DNA from: Cycas panzhihuaensis | Lineage: Eukaryota; Cycadophyta | Direction: 5' to 3' | NCBI GenBank assembly: GCA_023213395.1 | Contig: CM041465.1 | Span: 42,973,741 to 43,037,740 of the forward strand | DNA: 64,000 bases | Shown: one piece after another, positions 20,912 to 31,840 of the stretch | How positions within the stretch are numbered: position 1 is the first letter of the stretch | Layout of the letters: the number at the start of each line of letters is the position of its first letter | Position numbers and translations under genes: made by a program | The notes under the pieces: model-generated | The model's database searches: none | Told to the model about the DNA's origin: nothing | What the model saw: the letters and a program-made list of their open reading frames with translations, nothing else

Positions 20912-22500
20912 TGTTTACAATGTTAAGTCGGACGCCAAGACCATCTCTGAATTTTACAAATTTTTCTCTACCAAGAGGCTTGGTAAAGATATCTGCTGTC
21001 TGCTCCTTTGTAGGTCTGTACTAGAGGTTAATCTCACCATTTTGTACATGCTTTTTGATGAAGTGATGATGAACCTCGATGTGTCTGGTCTGTGTATGAA
21101 AAATTGGATTCTTGGCTAACTTGAGTACACTCTGATTATCACAGTATATCCTGGTGGGGTGATTTTTCTCAAGTCCAAGCTCTCCAAGAATCCGTCATAG
21201 CCAGATAGCCTCACAAGCTGCGCTGACAATAGCTTTGTATTTTGCTTCAGTGGAGGACAAGGTAATATTGGGTTGCTTCTTGCAACTCCATGAAACAACT
21301 CCAGAACCAAGGATAAAGCAATAACCCGAGGTGGATCTTCGACTATCCTGACAACCTGTCCAATCAGAATCTGAGAACCCTTCCAAGATAAAGTCCTCAT
21401 TATGTGCATACTGGAGACCATGCTGCAACGTTCCTTTGATGTATTTGAGTATGCGTTTTGCTGCATTCCAATGTTTTCTGATTCGGTTGAGACATGCATC
21501 TAGAACAAATCCCAACTGCAAATGAAATATCCGGTCGAGTGTTGGTGAGATAAATGAGGGTACCAATCAACTGCCAGTAAAAAGTGGGATCTGTAGGTTT
21601 AGCTTCCTCGTTAAGAGTAAGCTTTGTTATATTCTCCATAGGTGTTGGTGTTGGTTTGCAATCATGCATCATGAACCACTGCAAAATGTCCCAAGAATAT
21701 TTTGCTTGGAATATGAAGATAGATCTAGGCTGTTGCCACACCTCAAAGCCTAGAAACTAATGTAGTAGTCTGAGATCTATCATCTCGAAGGTTCTCTTCA
21801 AATTATCCTGGAGAATGTGTATCATCTTAGTGTCATTACTAGTGATCATTAATTCATCAACATAAAAGACAATAAAAATAGCATAGTCTTTCTTAACTTT
21901 GATGTACAAGTTGGGGTCTGATGTGGATCGATGAAAACCATGTCTTAAAAAATAATCATCGATTTTGGAGTACCATGCTCGAGGAGCTTGTTTCAAGCCA
22001 TATAAAGCCTTTTTCAGATGATAAACCAAGTGCTCCTTGCCTTGTACTTTGTAACTAGAAGGTTGTTTCAAATATACCTCCTCTTGAAGATCGCCATTGA
22101 GAAAGGCGCTCTTCACGTCTATCTGATATGCAGGCCATTTACATTGAGCAGCTAAGGCCAAGATGAGTCTAATGGTGTTTATATTAGCAACAGGTGCAAA
22201 AGTCTCCTCATAGTCAATGCCTTCTTTTTGTTTGAACCCTTTTGTAACAAGTCGTGCCTTATGGTGCTTGAGTGTACCATCAGAATGGAATTTGGTCTTG
22301 TAGACCCATTTGCAACTGATTGCCTGTTTATGCTTAGGCAATTCTACCAAATTCCATGTTCCATTCTTTTCAATAGAATGGATTTCTTCATCTATAGAAG
22401 TTTTCCAATTTTCATTTTGAGATGCCTCCTCAAAGGTGGAGGGCTCATCAATAGAAAGTACATTAGCCATGAGTGCATAATTGGTTTGCTGCCTATATTT
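20912..22500 (-). pseudogene. copia reverse transcriptase and RNase H (CopC-a)
   Basis: The RT core lies in the long open block 22827-21757: FEEASQNENWKTSIDEEI, CKWVYKTKFHSDGTLK, DVKSAFLNGDLQEEVY, LYGLKQAPRAWYSKID. The active site reads FYVDELMITS, so YVDD has become YVDE, a probable inactivating change. Breaks follow near 21756 and 21560. RNase H covers about 21430-20912 with SSTEAKYKAIVSAACEAIWL, CDNQSVLKLA and TADIFTKPLGR. Several frames are needed to read RNase H. Confidence 0.92.
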
Positions 22501-23710
22501 TGATGGACGCTTTCCTTCAATAATCTGGTCGTCTTGAACAATTAAAGTAAACCATTTTGGAAAATTTTTAATTGATGTGACTTGAACCTCAATGTCTTCT
22601 GGTCTGAGTGATAGATCAAAAGACGATGTGCTAGGATCAAGTGGAGTAGCATCTGCTGATGTAGACGGTTCAGCTGGTGCAGATGGGGTACATGATGTGG
22701 AAGATTGAGAGGGAATGAAGTACTCAACAATCTTTTTACCTTTATTAAGAGGAGGTTGGAAGGATGCAATTTCCAACTCCTTAGGCTCTTCTTCAACAAA
22801 GATTACATCTCTTTCCAATAGGATCATACAACTTGTAAGATTTACTATGAATGTTATAGCCTACAAAGATGCATGTTAGACTATGTTTGTCTAACTTAGA
22901 TCTTTGTTGATCGGGGATGTGCATATATGCAGTACACCCAAATGTCCTTAAGTGACTGACAGTTGGTTTCTTACCAAACCAGGCTTCTTTTGGTGTGATG
23001 TCAACGACTGCTAAAGTAGGACTCCGATTTGCCGCATAAGCAGCTGTGTGAATTGCTTCCGCCCAATATGCTCGTGTGAGTCCTTTTGCATGCATCGTGG
23101 CTTTGGCTTTGTTTGTCAAAGTCCTATTCATACGTTCAGAGACTCCGTTTTGTTGAGGAATATGAGTAGTGAGTTGTCTCTGAATTCCATTATCTTTGTA
23201 GAATTGAGTGAATTCACCTCCATTATCTGACCTTAGTATTTTGATTGTATAGCCAAATTCATTCTCTACTTCAAGTTTGAATTCCTTGAACTTCTAGAAT
23301 GCTTCAGATTTCTGTTTGAGGAAGTAAACTCAAACTTTGTGAGAGAAATCATCTATGAAGGAGATATAATACAATGCACCTCCAAAAGATGTTGTGGACA
23401 TAGGTCCACATAAATCAGAATGTATTAGCTGCAAAGGATATGACGCACACCATGCTTTGCCTTTAGGAAAAGGCAATCTATGTTGTATCCCCATTATACA
23501 AGCTTCACAAAGGCATTTAGAACCATATAGCTTTGGAAGTCCATGCACCATGTTTTTGTTTACCATCAACTTGAGATTGTCTAAACTCAAGTGGCCTAGA
23601 CGATGATGCCAAAGCTGCATCTTTGTTGATGATGGTGTGACAGAGTAAGCAGAATCAGAAGTTATGTTTTTCATCCAACTTATAAAGACCATGGTCTTCA
23701 TGACCAATGG
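22501..23710 (-). pseudogene. copia integrase (CopC-a)
   Basis: The pre-integrase and zinc region (MQLWHHRLGHLSLDNL, CEACIMGIQHRLPF) lies in 23707-23330. The triad is intact: Asp in LIHSDLCGPM, Asp in LRSDNGGEF near 23230 and Glu in NGVSERMNRTL near 23120. A stop near 23297 and a frame change near 23210 break it. The C-terminal part (YAANRSPTLAVVDITPKEAW, FGCTAYMHIPDQQR) runs to 22793, then a Ser/Pro-rich linker (to about 22500) precedes RT. Confidence 0.9.
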
Positions 23711-25044
23711 CTACAATCTGATCATGCTTTTCACTGATAACACATTTCCCATTTTTAAACAAGATGCTCATATGTTGCTTGTCCAATTGGCTAACAGATA
23801 GCAAGTTCTTCGCCATGGAAGGATTGTAATAGGCATCACCATTGGGAAATGTTAAAGAGGGATTTGAACAAGAATGAAATGAGGCAACTTTGCCTATACC
23901 AGAGATCTCCAGTGATTCATTGTTGCCAAAAGTTACTGATTTATCATTCCTGTCTTTGATGTCATGAAGAAGTTTGTCACTTCCAGTCATGTGTCGTGAT
24001 GCCCCCGAATCGACGATCCAAGTTTGATCAACATCTGAAGTGTGATAAGCACAAAGTAGCTTATCCTCTTTTGCAAATTGATTTGTGTGGCATTGCTAGC
24101 CACCTCTAAAACCCCCCTTCCTCTTTGACCTCCTCGAAATGCACCTCGATTTGGTCGAGGGGGATATTGTTGTTGTTGAAATTGCTGCTACTGCTGATGA
24201 GGCTGTTGTTGTCTCTAATGTGGCTGCTGCTATTGTGTACGCTGAAGATCCGCTTTCTTCTTTCGACAATTAGGAGCAATGTGGCCAACGTTGCCACAAT
24301 AATGACAAATAACATTGGCTTTTAAAGTGCCAATGTTCATATTCCCAAACTGTTTTGTTAGTGAAGGTTTGAGAGTTTGTTTGGCCTTCAACTTGGCCGT
24401 GAAAGCTCCTGAAGTAGATGCACCATTATCATTTTCTTTATCATAAATTTGCTCCTCTTGAAGTAACAAACTCTCTAGTTGATTGAAGGTCATTGCAGAA
24501 AGAGAGCCATCTCGAGTGATAGATGAAATAAAGCCATTGAAATCTGTAGGCAAACTCGAATGGTGGTGGTGACAAGTTCATCCCTTGAAGCAGGTTTGCC
24601 TAAAGCATTCAATTCATTACAAATTTCTTTAATGGAAGCAAGAAATGCCGACATAGGCTTTACATACTTTATTGAATAAAGCTTTGCTTTGACCAACAAA
24701 ATGCGAGCTTCATCTTGCCTTTCATACAAGGAGGACAAAATGTCCTAAGTTTCCTTCAAAGTTTCAACATTTGCTATATTTTGATCAACATTTACGTCAA
24801 TAACCATATGCAAAAATGCCAAAGCTATTTCATCCTTGGCTTCCCAAAAAGCGACATTATCGATATCAGGATCAACAACCACACCATCAACTTCCATAGG
24901 TTCAGGTACAAGATATCTGCCAGAATCATAGCCCCAAAGTTCATTCATCTTTAAGAGGTTTTGTGTTTGCCTCTTCCAATCTTGATAATTCTCATGTCCT
25001 ATCAACTTGATTGTGCATGCATTAAGTATATTTAAAGCAACCAT
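23711..25044 (-). pseudogene. copia gag and protease (CopC-a)
   Basis: Gag starts at the ATG ending at 25044 (MVALNILNACTIKLIGHENY) and includes a UBN2-type capsid region with a stop near 24745. The zinc knuckle is CHYCGNVGHIAPNC (C-x2-C-x4-H-x4-C, near 24310-24270). A Gln-rich stretch and an Arg/Gly-rich box (RGGQRGRGGFRGG, about 24150-24108) follow. Protease shows WIVDSGASRHMTGSDKLL near 24020-23965 with an intact DSG. The RGG-like tail probably adds RNA binding. Confidence 0.88.
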
Positions 25045-27326
25045 GTTTAAGTTGTAGAAGGCTTGAAGCTAGTAGATGACTTGAAAACTCAATGCTTTCG
25101 TCGCTTAAGTTCCACCTTCTAACAAAACCAACAGTCTTGATCTTACTAGAAGATACAAGAACTGAATGGAGTGATGGTGGAAGACTATGCAAAAGAGTTG
25201 GTCCAACCCTGATCTATAAAGGAGATCCAACAATTGACCAAGCCAAATTCAGGACAAGGCAGGTAGGGTTGATCTGCATGGACGTAGCATGGTTTCCTTG
25301 GGATTCACAGTCCCAATAACACCCTTTTCGAACCTCCTTTCCCTTAAGCAACCTTAATTATCGTGCACTGACCGTACGGTCAGTTGGTCCCCTAGGGAAT
25401 GCACCAAGCTTAAGGTTATTTATGAGGCAAGGTTTGAACCTTTTTTGGGCTTCTCCAACTTGATTTTAAAATTCACTTTTAGAAGATTTAAGTGGACTTT
25501 TAGAGTAAGCTTTACTTGGATGATGTAGATGCTTTGCTTTTACAATGATAAAAGAGCTTCAAGATGAAGCAATTAGGTACATCACAATGATCACTTGAGT
25601 GATTTACAAGAGCACTTTAACGTGAGAAAGAGTGCTATCCAATCCAAGTAAAGTAAAGTGCTTAAGTACAATGAACAATTTTGGCACTTTAATGAAGATG
25701 CTATGTGCTTCAAAGCATAAAGTCTTTGTGTAACAAATGCAAGTGGGTTCCTTTTAATGCTTGAAGAGTAGAGGAAAGAGTCACTTGCAAGTTGAAGACG
25801 CCAAGCACCACGTATTGGGATTTTGAAATAGTCCCAACAATCAACAAAATAAAGTGATTTTATTAAAAAAAGATCTTTTGAGCCCTCCTTTGTGACTAAG
25901 GGCTATAGGTCACCATGCAAGGTGCCTTAAAAAAAGTGTTAAGTTAGTGATAAAAATCACTTTAACAAAGTGTTGACATTTTAAAATCACTTTATCAAGG
26001 CCTTTTAACACTTATGCAACATGAATCAAGTGTTAAATGAGGCAAAAATGCTAAAGAAGTAAAGGCTGAATTTTTACCTTTTTTGCAAATTTGAATGACA
26101 AGATCACCACGTAGGGAGCCTTGAATGAGGACTTAAGCCAGCAATTTTAATCTTCAAAGATAAGAGATTGGTTGAGCTATAGTGATTTAATAAAATCACT
26201 AATTACAACAAATATTTTAATCCTCAAAGATTGAAAAAAAGTTGATTTTTCCTTTAAAATTATTAAGCCAAAAGTTAAAAGTGACAAAGAGAAGGCTTAG
26301 AAAAGAAGGAAAAATATTAATTTCTATGTGCAGATCGCTTGGAAGGATTGAAATCCAGCTGTAAATCACAGTATTTTAGTGATGAAGTCATTTTGAAGAA
26401 AAAACACTTAAAAAAATAATGATTTTAAGCTTAAAAAGGTGTTTTTAATGTTTTAAACTTAAGTTAAAAAGCAACTTTAGGAAAAAAGAGATTATATAAA
26501 GTGGAATACGCTCAGAATATTACACATAACATAACCTAAGGTGAAAACTTAAGAAAGGATTAAAAGAAAATTTGAGAAATCAGTTCAAACAACGGCGGGA
26601 TGGAGCGGCGGCCGTGGAGCTTCAATCGCTTGTATCTCCTCAATGGATCATCAGATTGAGATGAGATTTCAGAGGCAAGGGTGCCCAGCTAGGACAAAGA
26701 CTCGGCTCAATTTTTAGCTCGTTTGGTTGCTTGTAGAGAGAGAATGAGCAGGTTGAAGTTAAAATGGAGCGCACATGTAGAGGGAGTCACCACAGTTAGA
26801 ACAGCAACTGCAACTCTATTCCAATGCTTGCAAAATGTTCGTGGGGTCCACTAAGGGTGTGTGCAGGTTTTTCTTGATGAGTAGGAGACTCCAACAAGCA
26901 CACACGAGCAGATTGAGCTTTCCCTATGGGGTTTGAGGGCTAAAATCAGCCCAGAAATACTTCACAGCCAACAGAAAGTTAGTAGCTCACAATAATCTGC
27001 GTTAGTGAGCTTTAGAATTCTTCAGAATACCCCTGCACCTTGATTTGTGAGAAAAAATAACTAAAATATTCAGTTTCTAGTGCAAAAAACACATGAAATG
27101 TGAGTAGAACTAGCTTGAAACCTCTGAAAAACTGTCTCAAATCAGAGTGCAACCACTTCCAGCCTTTAGAATACTTCAGAACAACGTTGATCTGCAAAGA
27201 TAAGCTTCAATAATCCTTGGATTGCCTTCGGAGAGTGAAGGTCGTCACCAAGGGGGTGTAAAAATCCACTTTAAATCTCCAATGAACAAGAAAAAAAATC
27301 AAAACAGAGGAAACTAGTCTCCTCTA
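25045..27326 (-). other. long 5' leader of CopC-a
   Basis: About 2.3 kb between primer site and gag without a coding stretch I can support. It is AT-rich, full of ATCACTT/AAGTGAT words, and alignable by eye with the leaders of CopC-b (49170-51658) and CopC-c (62217-64000). It holds an 18-bp palindrome at 25367-25384 and a conserved double-stem hairpin at 27215-27253. Confidence 0.8.
27215..27253 (-). promoter_or_regulatory. conserved 39-nt leader hairpin (CopC-a)
   Basis: Outer stem CCTTGG/CCAAGG and inner stem CCTTC/GAAGG with a 7-nt loop (GGAGAGT on the plus strand), 73 nt after the primer site in the element's sense. Equivalents are at 51553-51591 and 62284-62322. Possibly an RNA dimer or packaging signal, which is inference. 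Confidence 0.65.
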
Positions 27327-27338
27327 GCTCTGATACCA
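27327..27338 (-). other. primer binding site of CopC-a
   Basis: The plus strand GCTCTGATACCA is the exact complement of TGGTATCAGAGC. Confidence 0.92.
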
Positions 27339-27340
27339 AA

Positions 27341-27888
27341 TGTGTAAAAAGGCCAAAGGATTAAAGTGCCTAAGACCTATAAAGCCAAGATCTTGAAGAT
27401 AGTTCACCTCTAGTTCTAAATGACATAAGAGCAAAACTAAGATAAGCAAGATCAAGGAAGCAAGATAATACCAAGATGTGAAGAGGAGGAATTAGTCCTA
27501 CTCCAAAGAATACCAATTGATTAGCAAAATGGTAGCATAACATTACACATCAACTCTACATATGAGACATGAGGAGAGGTCTCAATATATAGAGTAATGG
27601 CGAGGTTACCTAACACCGTTGGATGTTTGCCAAGTGGCAAACATCCAAGGTACATGCAATGCATGGTTTGCATGTCATGCATGAGGGACATGTGTCCATT
27701 AGGCTCTCAAGTGAGCAAAAATGCATAAGGGTCCATTTGACCCTTTAGTTACAATGTTATGTCACTAGGATGAAAGTGGGTGTGCACTTTATCACTTAAG
27801 TGATTAGTCACCCCATAAAGTACAAAATAATGAATGAAAGAATAAAAGAATAAAGTACATACTTAACATGTAAACATAAGGTTTAACA
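27341..27888 (-). repeat. 5' LTR of CopC-a
   Basis: 548 bp, plus strand TGTGTAAAAAGG to GTTTAACA, near-identical to 20354-20900. Palindromes at 27619-27648 and 27791-27804. Confidence 0.94.
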
Positions 27889-27893
27889 ACTTA

Positions 27894-28363
27894 CACTCAA
27901 GATATCATCAAATCTGGATAAGGCAAGAAGACGTGTACAGGATAGCATTCAAAACATATGAAGGCCTATTCGAATTTAGGGTAATGCCATTTGGATTAAC
28001 TAATGCTCTGACAACATTTCAGAGCACCATGAATGATACCTTCAGGCAAGTATTATGAAAATTTGTGTTAAGTTTCTTCGATGATATCTTAATCTACAAT
28101 AAAACATGGGAGGAACATCTAGAACACCTGAGAATTATTTTCGAGATTCTACGTGATAATCAATTCTTTGCCAACTAGAAGAAATGCTCATTTGCAAAGG
28201 AAGAACTAGAATACTTAGGCCATATCATAACTAGAGAAGGCATAAGGATTGACCCAAAGAAGATACAAGTAATTGCCAATTGGCTAACCCCAACAAATAT
28301 TACATCAGTTCGAGGGTTCTTGGGGGTAGCAGGATTTGTTAGAAAATTCATAAAGGGTTATGT
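27894..28363 (+). pseudogene. gypsy reverse transcriptase, C-terminal part (GypA-a)
   Basis: Continues RT after CopC-a: EDVYRIAFKTYEGLFEF, FGLTNALTTFQSTMNDTFR, a stop near 28058, the active site FFDDILIYNKTW and a further stop in place of a residue near 28178. ELEYLGHIITREGIR and VRGFLGVAGFVRKFIKGY follow. GypA-b cuts it at 28364, and RNase H resumes at 39496. Confidence 0.87.
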
Positions 28364-28912
28364 TGTAGCGGAAACTATTATCTCGTCTTAGAAATAGTAC
28401 AGAAAATTCATAGATATTGATCTAATATGTGCTCATACAGATCTTATCAACGTCAAATAAAGATGAATATTGGAAATACACCTTAAACACCATAGTAAAG
28501 TAATGGAAATTATACAAATAAAAGGTAAATATATTGTCCAAAATAATATTGGAAAATACAAAAATATACAATAGAATGTCCTTACCGAGTGCTTTTCCTT
28601 TCGATGCGGGAATCCTCCAAGTATCTCAGGGCAAAAGGTCAAGTCAATTGCAGACCTAGAGCCGAAAATATGGAAGAGATCCAATCGAAATGATGATGAT
28701 AGAATGAGGGCTTTGATCCCTATATATAATGGTAAGCTATATCCAGCTTGAAGTCGGCCAGAACTGGGACAGTTCACTGGAAGTAAACCATGGATGAAGT
28801 CAGCCAGAAGACAGACTTATAGGTCGGCCAATATTCACATTCCTGCGCTCATTTCTGGGGGTTTAATTCAGCTGATAGGCCCCTAAAGAGAGGGTTTTCT
28901 TGGAACGCAACA
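28364..28912 (-). repeat. 3' LTR of GypA-b
   Basis: 549 bp, plus strand TGTAGCGGAAAC to GAACGCAACA. Confidence 0.93.
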
Positions 28913-28926
28913 AGTCCCTCCCCTAA
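28913..28926 (-). other. polypurine tract of GypA-b
   Basis: The plus strand AGTCCCTCCCCT abuts the LTR. On the minus strand it reads as a purine run with GGGAGGGACT. Confidence 0.82.
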
Positions 28927-29984
28927 AAAAAATGCTTTGCCCCCAAAGCATTGGTAGTTTTGGAAACTGTTGTATCATGTACTTGATATGGTCTAAAATA
29001 TCGAGGAACGAGCTTTTGTGTATTCATCTTGCTCAATGATGTCTATTTACATGGTTGCAATTGGAGGAAATCCCAGTCTTCCTTCTGGAAGCTCCTTTCG
29101 GATCGCTGTGCATATGCTTACTGCTTCATTCTGTTAGTTGCCATTGCCAAATTATCCTTAAGAATTCTAACCATGTCTTCCATTTGCTTTTGGTGTTCTT
29201 GAACAGCCTAAACCTGCAACGATCCGTTCCATGTCACTAGGGATGGCGATTGGTATTCCTAAAGAGCCTGGAAAGGTGTCATCTTGGTGGAAGAGTGGTA
29301 TGTTGTATTATACCATCACTCGGCTAACTGCAACCACCTATGCCATTGGTTTTGTTTATCTGAGCAAAAATTCCTCAAATAGCCTTCTAGACATTTGTTG
29401 ACTATCTCCGTTTGTCCATTTGTTTGAGGATGATAAGCTGTGCTCATGTGCAATTTTGTTCCTACAATTCTAAATAAGTCCTTCCAAAATTTGCTAGCGA
29501 ATTTTGGGTCCCTGTCACTTACAATAATTTTAAGAAACCTGTGTAATCTATGGATTTCTTTCATATATAGTTCTGCAACGTCACTTATCTTTGTTGTTGA
29601 CTGTAGCCCTCGAAAATGACTATATTTTGTTGATCTATCGACCGTGACAAAGATAGCATCTTTACCTTATGATTTTGGGAGACTTGTAATAAAATCCATT
29701 GAAATTTCTTCCCACTTTTAGTTGGGAATTGGTAGAGGTTGTAGTAGACCTGAGGTCTTTACACATTCTAGCTTGTTCTGTTGATAAGTATAGCATTCAG
29801 TTACGAATTTTTGGACATCTGATTTCAAGCCCTTACAAATGTAAGATGCTTTTATCTTCCGATATGTCTTGTCTATACCAGTGTTGCCTGCTTCTGGGAT
29901 CGAATGTGTTTCTTACAATATAATTCCTTTTAATTTGGAATTTTTGGGAATACAGATTTTGTCGTTCCTAAGAATCAGATCGCC
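28927..29984 (-). pseudogene. gypsy integrase, main part, with eroded C-terminus (GypA-b)
   Basis: Read on the minus strand from 29984: ILRNDKICIPKNSKLK, the zinc region and EISMDFITSLPKS (first Asp, about 29700). MKEIHRLHRF, IVSDRDPKFASKF (second Asp) and TNGQTEIVNKCLEGYLRNFC (Glu) lie in 29564-29316. After LAEWWYNTTYHSSTKM the C-terminal GPY/chromodomain part is much shorter than in GypA-a. The polypurine tract follows only about 400 bp later, so most of it is deleted. Confidence 0.85.
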
Positions 29985-30460
29985 TGTAGTGATTCTTTCA
30001 CCAAAATCATACAAAAGTGCAGCAAAATGTAACCAATTTACAGAAAACAAAACTCAAATAGCAATTTGCTTGTATAAAAATATCCAGATCAAATGTATAG
30101 CAAGTATAAATCAAAGTACAATTGCTGAAATTAAGATCAAATTGCAGTCAAAATACAAATAGATGATTGAAAAAGGTACCAGTACACCTGTAAAGTTCAC
30201 TGAGCCCTTCGAGGCAAGGATCCACCTCAAAGAATGCAACCCTAAGGCTGAAATTCTGCACTTGCCAAAGGTCGAAATTGGAGAGGAAAATCTGCACACA
30301 ATGATGATCGAATGACCCCCCCAAGGGTCCCTATTTATAGGCACACTAACTAGGATAATAGTAGTCGGCTAAAGAGATGAAAGATGTGCCCAAAACTGCA
30401 ATTAGAAATCGGCCATAGCCTTGTATAGGATTCAGCCAGACCTAAGACATGGTCGCTTCA
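29985..30460 (-). repeat. 3' LTR of GypD-b
   Basis: 476 bp, plus strand TGTAGTGATTC to GGTCGCTTCA. Reverse TATA box at 30332-30339 (TATTTATA). Confidence 0.93.
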
Positions 30461-30940
30461 AGATCTCCCGATGAAACTGTGCTTTGCCCTCAAAGCACTG
30501 GTAGGTTCGTAAATTGTTTTAACCATTCATCTTTCTCCCATGTGGCATCTTCAATGTCCAGGTCCTTCCATTTGATTAGGTGTTCTCTGATTTGTTTGCT
30601 CCTAAGCACTCGGGTGCGAGTTTGTAAGATTCCTTTAGACTCCAATGTCATCTTTCCTTCTTTGTTAAGCTCTGGTGTGTTGGATTGTGGAACTATCTTC
30701 TTGCCAACTTTCCTTTTCAGACAGGAAACATAGAAGATGTGGTGGATCTTTGCGCCTTTTGGTAGTCTTAATTGGTATGCAACTTTACCTATCTTGGCGG
30801 TGATTTCGTAGGGATGAAAATATCTAGGTGCGAATTTTTGATTGCTTGTTCTCTATAGTGAAGCCTGTTTGTATGGTTGGAGCCGCAAGAAAACCAAGTC
30901 GCCAACTTCGAATTTTCTTCGTAACGTTTTTATCGGATCG
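30461..30940 (-). pseudogene. integrase C-terminus with chromodomain (GypD-b)
   Basis: On the minus strand: a GPY/F-like stretch, VSCLKRKVGKKIVPQ, an ELNKEGKMTLES linker, then RSKQIREHLIKWKDL and EDATWEKDEW, a chromodomain with its aromatic Trp. The polypurine tract beside the LTR (30461-30473, minus CATCGGGAGATCT) is degenerate compared with the G run in GypD-a. Confidence 0.86.
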
Positions 30941-31840
30941 TTGCTTCATCCTATTTTATGCCATTGCTAGATTATCCTTTAACTTGGCGATGGTCTCTTA
31001 TGCTTGTTTCTAGTGTTCCTCCACTGATTAGACTTTTGATGGTTTGTTCCAGATTAGTAGCGAGGGTGGCTGATACCCATATAAAGCCTGGAAGGGTGTC
31101 ATTTTTGTTGCAGAATTATAGGTGGTATTGTACCGCCATTCTGCTAAGTGTAGCCAATGGTGCCAGTGTTTTTGTTGGTCTGAACAGAAGTTCTATAAGT
31201 ATCCTTCTAAGCACTTATTGACGATTTACATTTGCTGTCGATTCTTGGTGGTAAGTCATGCTCATCTTTAGTTTCGTGCTTGCGACTTTGAAGAGATCCT
31301 ACCAAAATTTGCTAGTAGATTTTGGGTCACGATCACTTATGACTACTTTTGGAAACCAATGTAAACCGTGGATCTCCTTCATGTATAGATTTGCGACGTC
31401 GTTGGCCTGAGCTGTGATTTCAAACCCCTGAAATGGCCATATTTTATAAGGCAATCTACAATGACCAGAATTGCATGTTTTCCTTTTAAGCAAGGTAGCC
31501 CTGTTATGAAGTCCATGGAGATTTCATCTCATTGTTGCTCCAGAATTGGCAATGGTTGGAGTAATCCAGGTGTTCTGATGCATTCGATCTTGTTTCTTTG
31601 GCAAGTATCACACTTTGCCACAAATTTCTGAACGTCTATTTTTAGGCCTTTCCAATGAAAAGAAGCTCTTATCTTTCTATAAGTCTTGTTGATCCCTGTG
31701 TGACCTACTAAGGGTGTGGAGTGAGCCTCTTGTAATATTATGTTCCTTAATGTTGATTTCCTTGGGATGTAGATCTTCCCTTTTCTAAGTATTACTCCTT
31801 TTCATACAAGCCAATTTGATCTTCACTTGTTTTTTCCATT
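30941..31840 (-). pseudogene. gypsy integrase (GypD-b)
   Basis: The HHCC region lies at about 31745-31580 (HSTPLVGHTGINKTY, CDTCQRNKIECI). First Asp in DEISMDFITG (about 31520), second Asp in VVISDRDPKSTSKFW (about 31345-31300). The Glu region near 31230-31190 is frame-broken (QQKCKSS replaces the expected DGQTEIVNKC part). Several stops. Broken. Confidence 0.83.

Larger units (their letters stand above)
20354..27888 (-). mobile_element. CopC-a: full-length copia element with long leader
   Basis: 7535 bp, perfect ACTTA duplication at 20349-20353 and 27889-27893. LTRs are 547 and 548 bp and look only a few percent apart. Minus-strand order: primer site, leader of about 2.3 kb, gag, protease, integrase, RT, RNase H, polypurine tract. 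It sits in the RT palm of GypA-a. CopC-b and CopC-c are relatives. Confidence 0.96.
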
